Positions 1 through 8,191 of a stretch of 64,000 bases of DNA are shown here, piece by piece. The notes beneath the pieces were generated by a model. The model was not told where the DNA came from. It saw only the letters and a program-made list of their open reading frames with translations, and did no database searches. Made by a program: the position numbers and the translations under genes. Location: assembly GCF_013408565.1 (NCBI RefSeq), contig NZ_JACBZX010000001.1, positions 868,001 through 932,000 on the forward strand. Direction: 5' to 3'. The DNA comes from Janibacter alkaliphilus. Its GTDB lineage: Bacteria > Actinomycetota > Actinomycetes > Actinomycetales > Dermatophilaceae. Numbering within the stretch: position 1 is the stretch's first letter; every line of letters begins with the position of its first letter.

Positions 1-1
1 C

Positions 2-73
2 GACGACCTGGCCCGTGCGCTGCGCGCGGCCCTGGCCGCGCCCACCGCCGCGGACACCAAGCCCGACGCATGA
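2..73 (+). CDS. selA: C-terminal end of a CDS, probably selA (partial)
   Basis: Only the last 23 codons of this frame are inside the window, ending in TGA at 71-73. The tail is Ala/Arg/Leu-rich (DDLARALRAAL), as expected for the C-terminal helix of L-seryl-tRNA(Sec) selenium transferase. The stop overlaps the selB ATG (ATGA), so the two genes are translationally coupled. The assignment to SelA rests mainly on this selA-selB context; the visible residues alone would not identify it. Confidence 0.6.
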   Translation, partial: DDLARALRAALAAPTAADTKPDA

Positions 74-1977
74 GGCGGGTGCTCGCCACGGCCGGGCACG
101 TCGACCATGGCAAGTCCACGCTGGTGCGCGCCCTCACCGGGCGGGACCCGGATCGGCTCGCCGAGGAGCAGCGGCGCGGGCTGACCATCGACCTCGGCTT
201 CGCGTGGACGACGCTGCCTTCCGGCGCCGAGGTTGCCTTCGTCGACGTCCCGGGTCACCGCCGCTTCGTCGGCACGATGGTCGCCGGACTCGGACCGGCC
301 CCCGGTGTCGTGCTCGTCGTCGCCGCGGACCAGGGGTGGCAGGCGCAGACGAGCGAGCACCTCGACGCGGTGGTCGCGCTCGGCGTGGAGCACCTGCTGC
401 TCGTCGTCACCCGCGCCGACCTCGCAGACCCGGACCCCACGCTGGCCGACTCGCGCACCCGCCTCGCCGAGCGCGGCCACCGGGACGTGCCGACCGTAGT
501 GGTCGCGCCCCCGACCGGAGTGGGGATGGCCGAGCTGCGGACCGTGCTGGACGACCTCACGGCTCGCCTGCCGACGCCCGACGAGACGGCGCCGGTGCGG
601 ATGTGGGTGGACCGGGCGTTCACCATCGGCGGGGCCGGGACCGTGGTCACCGGCACCCTCGATGCGGGCACGCTGACCGTCGGTGACCCGCTGCTCGCGC
701 TGGGCGCCGACGGCCGGAGGCACGAGACGGCGATCCGCGGGCTGCACTCCCAGGACGAGCCCGCCGACCAGGTCCGGCCGGCCTCGCGCGCCGCCGTGAA
801 CGTGCGCCACGTCGACGCCGACACCCTCGGCCGGGGCGCGGTGCTGCTGACCCCGGGCGCGTGGGAGCTGGCCACGGAGGTCGACGTCGCGCTCACGTCC
901 CCGGACACCACGGATGCCCTGTCCGCCAAAGAGATCCTGACCGCCACCGAGGAACCGCTGGCCACCGCAACTGCCCGGGTAGTTGCGGCGCCTGCCGGCG
1001 AGATCCCCGAGCTGCCGACCCTGCACGTCGGCACCGCCGACCACGAGGCCCGGGTGCGCCCGCTGGGCGAGCGGCACGCGCGGGTGCGCACCGAGGCGGC
1101 TCTGCCGTGGCGGGTCGGCGACCGGCTGCTGCTGCGGGATCCGGGCACCCGGCGGGTGTGGGGGGCGACGGTGGTGGACGTGGCGCCGCTCCCCTTCGAG
1201 CGGCGCGGCGCGGCCCGAGCCAGGGGTGAGGCGCTGGCGGCGGCTCCGACGACGAGTGCCTTGCGCGCGCTGCGGCTGGCCGAGCACCGGGTGCAACGAT
1301 CTGCCGACCTGGCCCGGCTCGGCCTCGGGGGTTCAGTCGGCGACGACACGGCCCACGGAGCGACCGGCGGCGAGCACCACGCCGAGCATCGCGTCGGCGA
1401 CCTCGTCGTCGACGGCGGCGCCTGGTCGACCTGGGTGCGAGCGCTCACCCGGGCGGTCGATGCGCGGCGGACCACCGATCCCCTGAGCGGCGGTCTGGCT
1501 CGCGGCGAGGTGGCGGACGTGCTCGATCTGCCCGCGGGCACCGGTGGCGAGCTCGTCCCAGCACTGGCCGCGGCGGCCGGTCTGCGCCTGGCCAACGGAA
1601 GGGTGCAGCGGGCCGATGACCATGACCTCGGTGCGGCCGAGACCGGGGTGGCCGCGATCGAAGGGAGGCTGCGGGCAGACCCCTTCGCCGCGCCGGAGGC
1701 GGACGAGCTGCGCGACCTCGGGCTCGGGGCCAAGGAGCTGGCGGCGGCGGTGCGCACCGGCCGGCTGCTGCGGCTACCGGGTGAGGTCGTGCTGCTGCCG
1801 GACGCGCCGGCGCGGGCGATGCGGGTGCTCGCGGGGCTGGACCAGCCCTTCACCCTCAGCGCGGCGCGACAGGCGCTGGGCACGACCCGGCGGGTCGCGG
1901 TGCCGCTGCTGGAGCACCTCGACGGTCGGGGCTGGACGCGGCGGGTGGACACCGCGCACCGGGAGGTCGTGCGGTAG
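70..1977 (+). CDS. selB: Selenocysteine-specific elongation factor SelB
   Basis: This GTPase delivers Sec-tRNA(Sec) to ribosomes at UGA codons that carry a SECIS element. The 635-aa product has the translational GTPase motifs: P-loop GHVDHGKST at residues 9-17, G2 region with GLTIDLGF near 37-44, and G3 DVPGH near 59-63. The G4 region reads TRAD where many GTPases have NKxD. Beta-barrel domains follow, and the C-terminal half (from about residue 380) fits the winged-helix repeats that bind SECIS RNA. The length is normal for SelB. Its ATG overlaps the upstream stop. A 24-bp near-palindrome at 965-988 lies in frame within the gene. A working selB implies UGA-decoded selenoproteins elsewhere in the genome. 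Confidence 0.95.
   Translation: MRRVLATAGHVDHGKSTLVRALTGRDPDRLAEEQRRGLTIDLGFAWTTLPSGAEVAFVDVPGHRRFVGTMVAGLGPAPGVVLVVAADQGWQAQTSEHLDAVVALGVEHLLLVVTRADLADPDPTLADSRTRLAERGHRDVPTVVVAPPTGVGMAELRTVLDDLTARLPTPDETAPVRMWVDRAFTIGGAGTVVTGTLDAGTLTVGDPLLALGADGRRHETAIRGLHSQDEPADQVRPASRAAVNVRHVDADTLGRGAVLLTPGAWELATEVDVALTSPDTTDALSAKEILTATEEPLATATARVVAAPAGEIPELPTLHVGTADHEARVRPLGERHARVRTEAALPWRVGDRLLLRDPGTRRVWGATVVDVAPLPFERRGAARARGEALAAAPTTSALRALRLAEHRVQRSADLARLGLGGSVGDDTAHGATGGEHHAEHRVGDLVVDGGAWSTWVRALTRAVDARRTTDPLSGGLARGEVADVLDLPAGTGGELVPALAAAAGLRLANGRVQRADDHDLGAAETGVAAIEGRLRADPFAAPEADELRDLGLGAKELAAAVRTGRLLRLPGEVVLLPDAPARAMRVLAGLDQPFTLSAARQALGTTRRVAVPLLEHLDGRGWTRRVDTAHREVVR
965..988. repeat. 24-bp palindromic repeat inside selB (family 3)
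   Basis: Arms CCGCAACT and AGTTGCGG flank a CCCGGG centre, with a single mismatched pair next to the centre. It matches the last unit of the tandem array at 39840-39956 at 21 of 24 positions by eye. In SelB it encodes an Ala/Thr/Arg/Val stretch without breaking the frame. It may be an inserted dispersed element, or a coincidence of high-GC coding sequence. Confidence 0.5.
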
Positions 1978-2034
1978 CCGGTGGGCGACGACATGCGGCC
2001 GCCAGCGGGCTCCTGCCGCCCGGGATCCCGACCG

Positions 2035-2346
2035 TCAGCGCTCCTCATCGTTCACCCGTCCTCGTCGACGGCGGGCACCATCCGCCGTGCGGCCACCAGC
2101 CGACCCCGCGCCAGCCTCATCCACGGCGGTCATCCGCCAGATGAATCCCGCGGCGACGCAGACGAGCCCGACCAGCACGGCGACGAGTCCCACCGGCCCG
2201 GCCCAGGCGCGGTCCGAGAAGAGCACCCAGGTGGCCACCGCCACGACGAGACCGCCGACGGAGAGCACCCGCACCATCAGGTACCCGGTCGTGCGCGGGT
2301 GCGGCGGCAGCCCGCCGTCCTGCATTCCTCGGATCCGACCACTCAC
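2035..2346 (-). CDS. Small two-TM membrane protein, unknown function
   Basis: The product is 103 aa. Two hydrophobic segments lie near residues 23-43 and 50-70, joined by a short loop (SDRAWAGP), and the C-terminus is Arg-rich and hydrophilic. Its start overlaps the stop of the upstream GDSL hydrolase gene by four bases, so the two are probably co-transcribed. I recognise no family. The composition fits a small inner-membrane protein. The alternative is that only the internal Met (MVRVL) is the real start. Confidence 0.6.
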   Translation of the reverse strand: MSGRIRGMQDGGLPPHPRTTGYLMVRVLSVGGLVVAVATWVLFSDRAWAGPVGLVAVLVGLVCVAAGFIWRMTAVDEAGAGSAGGRTADGARRRRGRVNDEER

Positions 2347-3296
2347 CCCCGCGCCACCTCCTCGTGCATCGCCTGCAGCTCACCGGCCTCCTCGACCCGC
2401 TCGTTCTCTGGTCGACCATCGTCCTGCACCGCGCGCCCGAGGCGGGCCACCCGGTCCGGGTCGAGACCGCAGGCCGCAGCGCCCCGGAGCGAGCGCGGCG
2501 AGACCAGGTCGGGCAGCTCGAAGCCGGGCGCCGACCCGACGCAGCTGCCGTCGACCACGTCGGGCGGGGAGACCCCTTCGGCCGCAGCGATATCCAGCCC
2601 GAGCGCGGACAGGACCGACGTCGCGTAGCCACGATGACCGGCGCCGTTCGGGTGGTACGACTCCGGCACCGGCCAGGACAGCCCGTGCAGCCACGCGTCG
2701 TCGTCGCACACCTGGTGCCCGTCGAAGGGCGCCCGCACGTCGACCCCGTCGGCACCGCCATCGTCCGCCGCCGCGAGCACCGCCTCGGCGAGCGCGTCCG
2801 CGACCGTCGTCAGCCGCCGCATCTCCGCGACCGTGACGAAGGTGAAGGGCGAGCAGTCCGAGACCTCGTTGAAGAGCCGCGGATACCCGGTGACGACCAG
2901 CCGCGCCCCCGGCGCCGCCGCCCGCACCTGCGCCAGCAACCGCTGCAGCCGACCGGGCAGCTCGTCGCGGATGGTCGCCAGTGCCTCGTCGATCACGGCA
3001 TCGGCGTCCGAGACCCAGGCGGGGTGGACCACCTCGAGCAGCACCGGCACGAAGCCGGCGTCGTTGCCGCCCACCGTGATCGATACTAGCTCGGTCTCCG
3101 GGCCGAGCCGCCCCAGCTGCCCGTCGCGCACGTCGGCGCAGGTCGCCCCGAGCACCGCCTCGTAGGCCAGGTCCAGCCCGGTCGCGCGGGCCACGTCCAG
3201 CGGGTACCCCGCGTCCGTGCGCCAGGACCAGCCGCGCCGCTCACCGGCGCCGACCCCGGCCGCGTAGGAGTCGCCGAGGGCGACGTACCGGCTCAC
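2343..3296 (-). CDS. SGNH/GDSL-family hydrolase
   Basis: This is a lipase/esterase-type hydrolase of 317 aa. It carries the SGNH blocks: block I GDSYAAG at residues 8-14 with the nucleophile Ser, the oxyanion Gly in the middle region, block III GGND near residues 76-79, and block V with a His in ESYHPNGAGH near 213-222. No clear signal peptide is visible, so it may be cytoplasmic. Its start overlaps the TetR stop by 4 bp, giving an apparent tetR-hydrolase-membrane-protein operon. The substrate cannot be told from sequence. The C-terminal 100 residues are less family-like and contain a region resembling a hydrophilic linker. Confidence 0.85.
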   Translation of the reverse strand: MSRYVALGDSYAAGVGAGERRGWSWRTDAGYPLDVARATGLDLAYEAVLGATCADVRDGQLGRLGPETELVSITVGGNDAGFVPVLLEVVHPAWVSDADAVIDEALATIRDELPGRLQRLLAQVRAAAPGARLVVTGYPRLFNEVSDCSPFTFVTVAEMRRLTTVADALAEAVLAAADDGGADGVDVRAPFDGHQVCDDDAWLHGLSWPVPESYHPNGAGHRGYATSVLSALGLDIAAAEGVSPPDVVDGSCVGSAPGFELPDLVSPRSLRGAAACGLDPDRVARLGRAVQDDGRPENERVEEAGELQAMHEEVARG

Positions 3297-3970
3297 CCGC
3301 GCCCCAGCCCGAGCGTGGCCGCCTGCCGCTCCAGCAGGGCGTCGACCAGGTGGTCGGCGGGGTCGGCCGTGCCGACGAGATGGCCGGCCAGCTCCAGCGA
3401 GACCAGGCCGACGAGCGCCGCCAGCTCGGCGAGCACCGCCGCCGCGCCGGAGGGCTCGGCCCCCGGCGCCTCCTGCTGCAGGGCGGACATCTGCGCGACC
3501 AGCGCCGGCTCGTCGTAGCCGGCGACCTGTCCACCGGCCCCCACCTCGAGGAACGGACGGGCTACCGCCGCGGCCGCCGGCACGGTCTCCGGCGGCGCGA
3601 CGTAGCCGGGAACCGGCGTGCCGTAGATCAGCTGGAACTCGTGCGGCCGGGCCCGCGCCCAGCCGCGGAAGGCATGACCCAGGGCGGCCCAGCGAGCACC
3701 AGGGGCCAGCGTGGGCTCCTCGTCCGTCGCCTCATCGAGGGCCCTGCGAAGGGCGTCGGCCAGCGACCCGTAGCTCTCGAGGATCATCGCCGTCAGCAGC
3801 GCCTCACGCGTCGGGAAGTAGCGGTAGACGGCCGAGGACACCATCCCGACCTCGCGGGCGACCGCCCGCATCGACAACCCTCCCCCGCCGTGCTCGGCGA
3901 TCTCGGCGCGCGCGGCGCCCAGGATCGCCGCCGTCGTGCGGGCCCGGGACTCCTCGCGCGCTCCTGCCAT
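3293..3970 (-). CDS. TetR-family transcriptional regulator
   Basis: The product is 225 aa. An N-terminal HTH of TetR type spans about residues 10-55 (RTTAAILGAARAEIAEHG, MRAVAREVGM, SAVYRYFPTREALL), followed by a ligand-binding domain with the WARARPHEFQLIYGTPVPGY pattern common in the actinobacterial TetR_C subfamily. The frame is open further upstream, but the Met at 3970 sits right at the start of the HTH and leaves the intergenic operators free. The gene is divergent from the membrane gene at 4113 and leads the hydrolase operon. Two inverted repeats in the shared promoter region are its likely operators, implying autoregulation and control of both directions. Confidence 0.9.
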   Translation of the reverse strand: MAGAREESRARTTAAILGAARAEIAEHGGGGLSMRAVAREVGMVSSAVYRYFPTREALLTAMILESYGSLADALRRALDEATDEEPTLAPGARWAALGHAFRGWARARPHEFQLIYGTPVPGYVAPPETVPAAAAVARPFLEVGAGGQVAGYDEPALVAQMSALQQEAPGAEPSGAAAVLAELAALVGLVSLELAGHLVGTADPADHLVDALLERQAATLGLGRG

Positions 3971-3989
3971 GCGCCCATCTTCGCACATT

Positions 3990-4006
3990 CGAGAGCGGTG
4001 CTCTTG
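3990..4006. promoter_or_regulatory. Putative TetR operator 1
   Basis: Inverted repeat CGAGAGCGGTGCTCTTG: 7-bp arms around GGT with one mismatch. It lies 20 bp upstream of the TetR start. It is nearly identical to the second site at 4044-4060, with centres 54 bp apart, which is the expected layout for a regulator controlling a divergent promoter pair. Confidence 0.75.
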
Positions 4007-4043
4007 CTTTTCGACAGATGCCGGTCTACGGTCGTCGTCATAG

Positions 4044-4060
4044 CGAGAGCGGTGCTCTCG
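4044..4060. promoter_or_regulatory. Putative TetR operator 2
   Basis: Perfect inverted repeat CGAGAGC-GGT-GCTCTCG, about 50 bp before the start of the membrane gene at 4113. It matches operator 1 at 16 of 17 bases. Arm size and 3-bp spacer fit a TetR dimer site. Confidence 0.8.
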
Positions 4061-4112
4061 TTTCATGTGACCCGGCTCCACCTGCGGGTTCCCAGCGACG
4101 AAGGGCACGACC

Positions 4113-4886
4113 ATGCACCCCACCGGAACCACCACCCCGGGCTCGACCACCGCCGACGCGACCAGCGCCGACCCCGCCGGCCCGACCAGCACCAGCACGC
4201 GCACCAGCACCACCGCCGCAAGCGCCGGATCGGACCGCCCGCTCGCCACCCGGCCCGACCCGTCCGACCTCGCCATGCCCGCCGTCAGCAGCGGCCTGCT
4301 CATGGCGGCCTACCTCGCCCTTCGCCCGTACGGTGACGCCGCCAGCGGCACGAGCGCCGAGGCCGCGGCCGCCTTCGCCGACCCGATGTGGGTGCTCGCC
4401 CACCTCGCCGGGGCGCTCGCCCTGGTCCAGCTCGGCCGGGTGGCGCTGCGGATGCACGACCTCGTGGGCAGCCTGCTGACGCAGATCGGTCGGTGGAGCG
4501 GGCTGGCCGGCGCGGTGCTCGTGCTGCCCTACTACGGCGCCGAGACCTTCGGCCTGCACGCCGTCGGTCGGGCCGGGCTCACCGATCCGACGGTCATGGC
4601 GCTCGTCGACGAGATCCGCAACCAGCCCGCCGCGCTCACCACCTTCGGCCTCGGGCTGCTGCTGCTCGCGGTCTCCGGGGTCACCGTCGCGCTGGCCTGG
4701 CGGCGCGAGGTGCGCTCGGGTCGCTGGGACGCGCCGGCCTGGGCCGCGTGGCCGCTGGCGGTCGGCGCGGTGACGGTCCTGCCGCAGTACTCGCTGCCGC
4801 CGGCCGGTCGGGTCGCCTACGGCCTCGCCTTCGCCGCCGCGGCGCTGCTGCTGGCTGTCTCGGCCGGACGGGCCGGCCGCCGCTGA
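4113..4886 (+). CDS. Multi-pass membrane protein of unknown function, probable TetR target
   Basis: The product is 257 aa. The first 50 residues are Thr/Ser/Ala/Pro-rich and disordered. About five hydrophobic segments follow (near 57-70, 90-110, 125-145, 175-200 and 210-250). A GAAGGG-like ribosome site lies about 8 bp before the ATG. The gene is divergent from tetR and its promoter region contains both palindromic operators, so it is very likely repressed by that TetR. No transporter or enzyme motif is recognised, so the function is open. Confidence 0.7.
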   Translation: MHPTGTTTPGSTTADATSADPAGPTSTSTRTSTTAASAGSDRPLATRPDPSDLAMPAVSSGLLMAAYLALRPYGDAASGTSAEAAAAFADPMWVLAHLAGALALVQLGRVALRMHDLVGSLLTQIGRWSGLAGAVLVLPYYGAETFGLHAVGRAGLTDPTVMALVDEIRNQPAALTTFGLGLLLLAVSGVTVALAWRREVRSGRWDAPAWAAWPLAVGAVTVLPQYSLPPAGRVAYGLAFAAAALLLAVSAGRAGRR

Positions 4887-4978
4887 CCCACCGGAGGCGC
4901 GGCGCCGCGCGAGCTGACCGAGCGTGCGGTGACCGAGCGCGAGATGAGCGAGCTCGAGACCGTCGGGGACCGCGGGAT

Positions 4979-5869
4979 CTAGTCCCCGACGGTCTTCTTG
5001 CCCCGCGAGACGACCTTCTTGTCCGGGGTGAAGACGATGCTCGTGTCCTTGCCCTCGTAGTCGAACTGGTCGAGGAAGTAGCGCATGGCGTTGATCCGGC
5101 CGCGCTTCTTGTCGTTGGACTTGATGACCGTCCACGGTGCCCGCTTGTGGTCGGTCCGCTCGAACATCGCCTCCTTCGCCTCGGTGTAGGCCTCCCACTT
5201 GTCGAGGCTCTCCAGGTCCATCGGCGAGAGCTTCCACCGGCGCACCGGGTCGATCTGGCGGATGGCGAAGCGGGTGCGCTGCTCCTGCTGGGTCACCGAG
5301 AACCACAGCTTGGTGACGTGCACGTCGGACTCCACGAGCATCCGCTCGAAGCGCGGCGCCTGGTCCATGAAGGTCTCGTACTCCTCGTCGGTGCAGAAGC
5401 CCATGACCCGCTCCACCCCGGCGCGGGTGTACCAGGAGCGGTCGAAGAGGACGATCTCGCCGTCGGTCGGCAGGTGCTTCACGTACCGCTGGAAGTACCA
5501 CTGGCCCTGCTCGCGCTCGGTCGGCTTGGTCAGCGCGACCACCCGCGACCCGCGCGGGTTGAGGTGCTCGGTGAAGCGCTTGATCGTCCCGCCCTTGCCG
5601 GCGGCGTCGCGGCCCTCGAAGACGATGACGAACTTCTGCCCGGTGTCCTGCGCCCAGTACTGGAACTTCAGCAGCTCGATCTGCAGCAGGTACTTCTCGA
5701 CGTCGTAGTCGTTGCGGGACATCAGCTCCTCGTAGGGATAGTTCTCCCGCCAGGTCTCCACGGCCCTGCCGTCGGGCGCGATGAGCATGGGGTCGTCCCC
5801 CTGGTCGTCGCGGACGGTGTAGCCGTCGTCGATGAGGTGGTCGATGTACTCACGAAGGTTCACCTGCAC
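4979..5869 (-). CDS. ppk2: Polyphosphate kinase 2 (PPK2)
   Basis: This enzyme transfers phosphate between polyphosphate and nucleotides. The 296-aa protein carries the PPK2 P-loop EGRDAAGKGG (about residues 86-95), the Walker B-type FDRSWY, the lid region with Arg/Lys residues (RFAIRQIDPVRRWKLSPMD), and the terminal SNDKKRGRINAMRYFL block. The length fits the single-domain PPK2 class. The ATG at 5869 is used because the N-terminal helix resembles family members. An inverted repeat (5873-5879/5886-5892) lies just upstream. It is last in a run of minus-strand genes that begins with the hydrolase at 7325. Confidence 0.95.
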   Translation of the reverse strand: MQVNLREYIDHLIDDGYTVRDDQGDDPMLIAPDGRAVETWRENYPYEELMSRNDYDVEKYLLQIELLKFQYWAQDTGQKFVIVFEGRDAAGKGGTIKRFTEHLNPRGSRVVALTKPTEREQGQWYFQRYVKHLPTDGEIVLFDRSWYTRAGVERVMGFCTDEEYETFMDQAPRFERMLVESDVHVTKLWFSVTQQEQRTRFAIRQIDPVRRWKLSPMDLESLDKWEAYTEAKEAMFERTDHKRAPWTVIKSNDKKRGRINAMRYFLDQFDYEGKDTSIVFTPDKKVVSRGKKTVGD

Positions 5870-5872
5870 ACC

Positions 5873-5892
5873 CCTGGCCTACCACGGCCAGG
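5873..5892 (-). terminator. Short stem-loop between DUF952 and ppk2
   Basis: CCTGGCC-TACCAC-GGCCAGG, a 7-bp perfect stem with a 6-base loop, in the 41-bp gap between the DUF952 stop and the ppk2 start. No T-run follows. It could attenuate read-through or be part of the ppk2 leader. Confidence 0.4.
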
Positions 5893-5910
5893 TGTCCTCC
5901 GCCTGACGAA

Positions 5911-6243
5911 TCAGCGGACGAAGGGGGTGACCGCCGCCACCGCGGCGACCGGCAGGTCCCCGCCGTAGACGTGCGGGAAGAGCTCGGGCACCCCGTCGGC
6001 CGGCGGCTCGCGGCGCACGGTGCGCCCCAGCCCGGCCAGCCGGTCCTCGTCGAGGTGCAGCAGCACCAGCGGCTCGGTGACCTCGGCGTAGAAGCGCTCG
6101 GCCACCCCGGCGACCTGGGCGTCGTCCTCGCAGGCGTGCAGGAAGCCCTCGTCGGCGATGCGCACCCCGAGCGTGGAGAACGGGTAGCTGCCGCTGGTCT
6201 GCGCCTGCTGCCAGTCCCGCTCCAGGGCCAGGTGATAGATCAC
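5911..6243 (-). CDS. DUF952 domain protein
   Basis: This small 110-aa protein has the DUF952 pattern: IYHLALERDWQ at the N-terminus, GFLHACED in the middle and FPHVYGGDLP near the C-terminus. It starts with GTG at 6243, overlapping the stop of the upstream hydrolase (GTGA), which settles the start. DUF952 proteins are cytoplasmic proteins of unknown function. Translational coupling to the hydrolase implies co-expression. Confidence 0.85.
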   Translation of the reverse strand: MIYHLALERDWQQAQTSGSYPFSTLGVRIADEGFLHACEDDAQVAGVAERFYAEVTEPLVLLHLDEDRLAGLGRTVRREPPADGVPELFPHVYGGDLPVAAVAAVTPFVR

Positions 6244-7325
6244 GCGCCGCGGTCCTCGTCCGGGGCGGCGCCCCCTTCGTCCTCGGCGACGCTCTCCTGG
6301 GCCACCGGGGCGGCGCCCTCCTGGGCCACCGGCGTGGGCTCGGCGTCGGTCGCGGCGGGGGTCGCAGAGCTGGTCTCGTCGGGAGAGGCGAGGGACTCGT
6401 CGGTGCCGCGTCCGGGATGGGCGTCCAACCAGGCGAGGAGGTCGGCGACCACCTCGTCGCGGTTGATCTCGTTGAGCATCTCGTGCCGCCCGTCCGGGTA
6501 GATCCGACAGGTCACGTCCTCCACCCCGGCGTCGCTCACGGCGTTGGCGACGTCGCGGACACCCTTGCCGCCCACCGGGTCCAGCTCGCCGGCGAAGAAG
6601 TACACCGGCAGGTCGGCAGGCACCTTGCCGGCGAGCCGGGGCAGCCGGTTGACCCCGGAGAGCAGGTCGGCGAAGAAGCCGGAGGTGAAGACCTTCCCGC
6701 AGGCCGGGTCGGCGATGTAGGCGTCGACGACGGCCTCGTCCCGGGAGAGCCAGTCGAAGTCGGTGCGGGTCGGGCGGAAGGCCTTGTTGAAGGAGCCGAA
6801 GGTCATGGCGTTCATCAGCCGCGAGGTGTGCCGGCGGCCGCGCGCCCGGCCCTCGATCGTGGCGACCAGCTGGCCCACCCGGCCGGTCGGCCCGGCGTCG
6901 GTCATCGTGCCGGAGAAGATCGCGCCGGTGAGGTCGTCGCCGTAGCGGGTGACGTAGTCGCGGCCCAGCAGGCTGCCCATGGAGTGCCCGAGGAAGTACA
7001 TCGGCAGGCCGGGGTGCGCGGCCCGGGCGGCGTCGGCGACGACGTGGATGTCCTCGACGACGGTGTCCCAGCCGCGCTTGTCGGCGAAGTAGCCCTCGTC
7101 GCGCGCGGTGGCTGCGGTGTCGCCGTGCCCGCGGTGGTCGTGGATCCACACCGCGTAGCCGTCGGCGGTGAGGTCGCGGGCCAGCGGCTCGTAGCGGCCG
7201 GAGTGCTCGGCCATCCCGTGGGCCAGCTGCATGATCGCGATCGGCTCGTCCTCGTCCGGCAGCCAGCACCGCACGAAGAGCTCGGTGCCGTCCGGGGCGG
7301 TGAGGGTGGTCGTGCTGCTGCGCAT
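6240..7325 (-). CDS. Alpha/beta hydrolase, monoacylglycerol-lipase/S33 type
   Basis: The product is 361 aa with an alpha/beta-hydrolase fold. It has the HG oxyanion motif (AHGMAEHSGRY, about residues 35-45), the DHRGHGDT strand, the nucleophile elbow GHSMGS (near residue 118), an acid in FAGELDPVG and the catalytic His in DGRHEMLNE near 300. This is the monoacylglycerol lipase / lysophospholipase arrangement. The last 45 residues are an extra Ala/Glu/Pro-rich tail absent from typical members. It leads an apparent operon with the DUF952 protein. No signal peptide is seen. Confidence 0.88.
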   Translation of the reverse strand: MRSSTTTLTAPDGTELFVRCWLPDEDEPIAIMQLAHGMAEHSGRYEPLARDLTADGYAVWIHDHRGHGDTAATARDEGYFADKRGWDTVVEDIHVVADAARAAHPGLPMYFLGHSMGSLLGRDYVTRYGDDLTGAIFSGTMTDAGPTGRVGQLVATIEGRARGRRHTSRLMNAMTFGSFNKAFRPTRTDFDWLSRDEAVVDAYIADPACGKVFTSGFFADLLSGVNRLPRLAGKVPADLPVYFFAGELDPVGGKGVRDVANAVSDAGVEDVTCRIYPDGRHEMLNEINRDEVVADLLAWLDAHPGRGTDESLASPDETSSATPAATDAEPTPVAQEGAAPVAQESVAEDEGGAAPDEDRGA

Positions 7326-7414
7326 GAGGGCTCCGGTGGGTCGTTCCGAGAGGTGCTGGTGTGAGGTACTGGTGTGCTGGGTCGAGGCTATCCGGCGTGC
7401 GCGGGCGACACCCC

Positions 7415-7479
7415 AGAACCTCTCGGATCAGGGACAAGCCTTCTGCGGTGACCGAGCCTTTATCGGGTTACCCGATAAA
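7415..7479 (+). repeat. Family-1 repeat, copy A (TTATCGGG palindrome element)
   Basis: About 65 bp: AGAACCTCTC, a variable spacer, GGGACAAGCCTTCTGCGG, TGACCGAGCC, then the palindromic core TTATCGGGTTACCCGATAA. It lies between the divergent hydrolase and methyltransferase genes. The same order of blocks occurs at 27036, 38180 and (inverted) 60988. Confidence 0.85.
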
Positions 7480-7519
7480 CGCTCGTGGGGCGAAGGGGGA
7501 GGATGGGCGGGTGGGGAGA

Positions 7520-8164
7520 ATGCGAGCGGTCGTCACCGTGCGTCAGCACGAGGTGCTGTCCGAGCGTGCCGCGGAGGCGGACGAGGACGTGCACTTCGCC
7601 GAGGCGGTCGCCGCCGCGGTGCTGGAGGACCTCACCGTGCCGGGAGACCGGGTGCTCGACCCCTTCGCCGGCTACGGCACGACGCTGCGGGTGGCGCAGC
7701 GGACCGGCCGCCGCGCGGTCGGGGTGGAGCTGCTCGCCGAGCGGGCCCGGGTGGCCGCGCAGCGTGCGCCCGGCGCGCAGGTGATCACCGGGGACGCCCT
7801 CCGGCTGGGCGAGCTGGTGAGCGCCCCCGTCGACCTCGTCCTCACCTCGCCGCCCTACATGACCGCCACCGATCACCCCGAGGACCCGCTGGCCGGCTAC
7901 GTCGGCGAGGGCGCCCGCTACGACGCCTACCTCGACGAGCTGCGCGGCGTCCTCACCGACTGCCTCGCCCTGCTCGCGCCGCAGGGCCACCTCGTCGTCA
8001 ACGTGGCGAACATCGACACGGGCGACCACTTCACCCCGCTCGCCTGGGACGTCGGGCGGATGCTCACCGAGATCGGGCGGGTCACCCAGGACGTCTTCGT
8101 CGTCTGGGACCGGCCGTGGCACGACCTCGCCGGGGACTACCTGCTGGTCGCCCAGCCGCGCTGA
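7520..8164 (+). CDS. Small N4/N6-type DNA (or RNA) methyltransferase
   Basis: This SAM-dependent amino-methyltransferase of 214 aa has motif I DPFAGYGTT (about residues 48-56) and catalytic motif IV SPPY (about 112-115), in the order I then IV. Both are hallmarks of the N6-adenine/N4-cytosine family. No target-recognition domain is large enough to see. No restriction gene is adjacent, so it is an orphan enzyme or a TRM11-like RNA methylase rather than part of a restriction system. An in-frame GTG at 7511 is an alternative start; the ATG at 7520 has a GGGGAG upstream. Confidence 0.8.
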   Translation: MRAVVTVRQHEVLSERAAEADEDVHFAEAVAAAVLEDLTVPGDRVLDPFAGYGTTLRVAQRTGRRAVGVELLAERARVAAQRAPGAQVITGDALRLGELVSAPVDLVLTSPPYMTATDHPEDPLAGYVGEGARYDAYLDELRGVLTDCLALLAPQGHLVVNVANIDTGDHFTPLAWDVGRMLTEIGRVTQDVFVVWDRPWHDLAGDYLLVAQPR

Positions 8165-8191
8165 CCGGCGCGGCCGGCCCTGGCCACGGGG

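Noticed and set aside
7520..8164. Restriction-modification system
   Set aside because: The methylase-like protein is small, lacks a target-recognition domain, and no endonuclease or specificity gene is adjacent.
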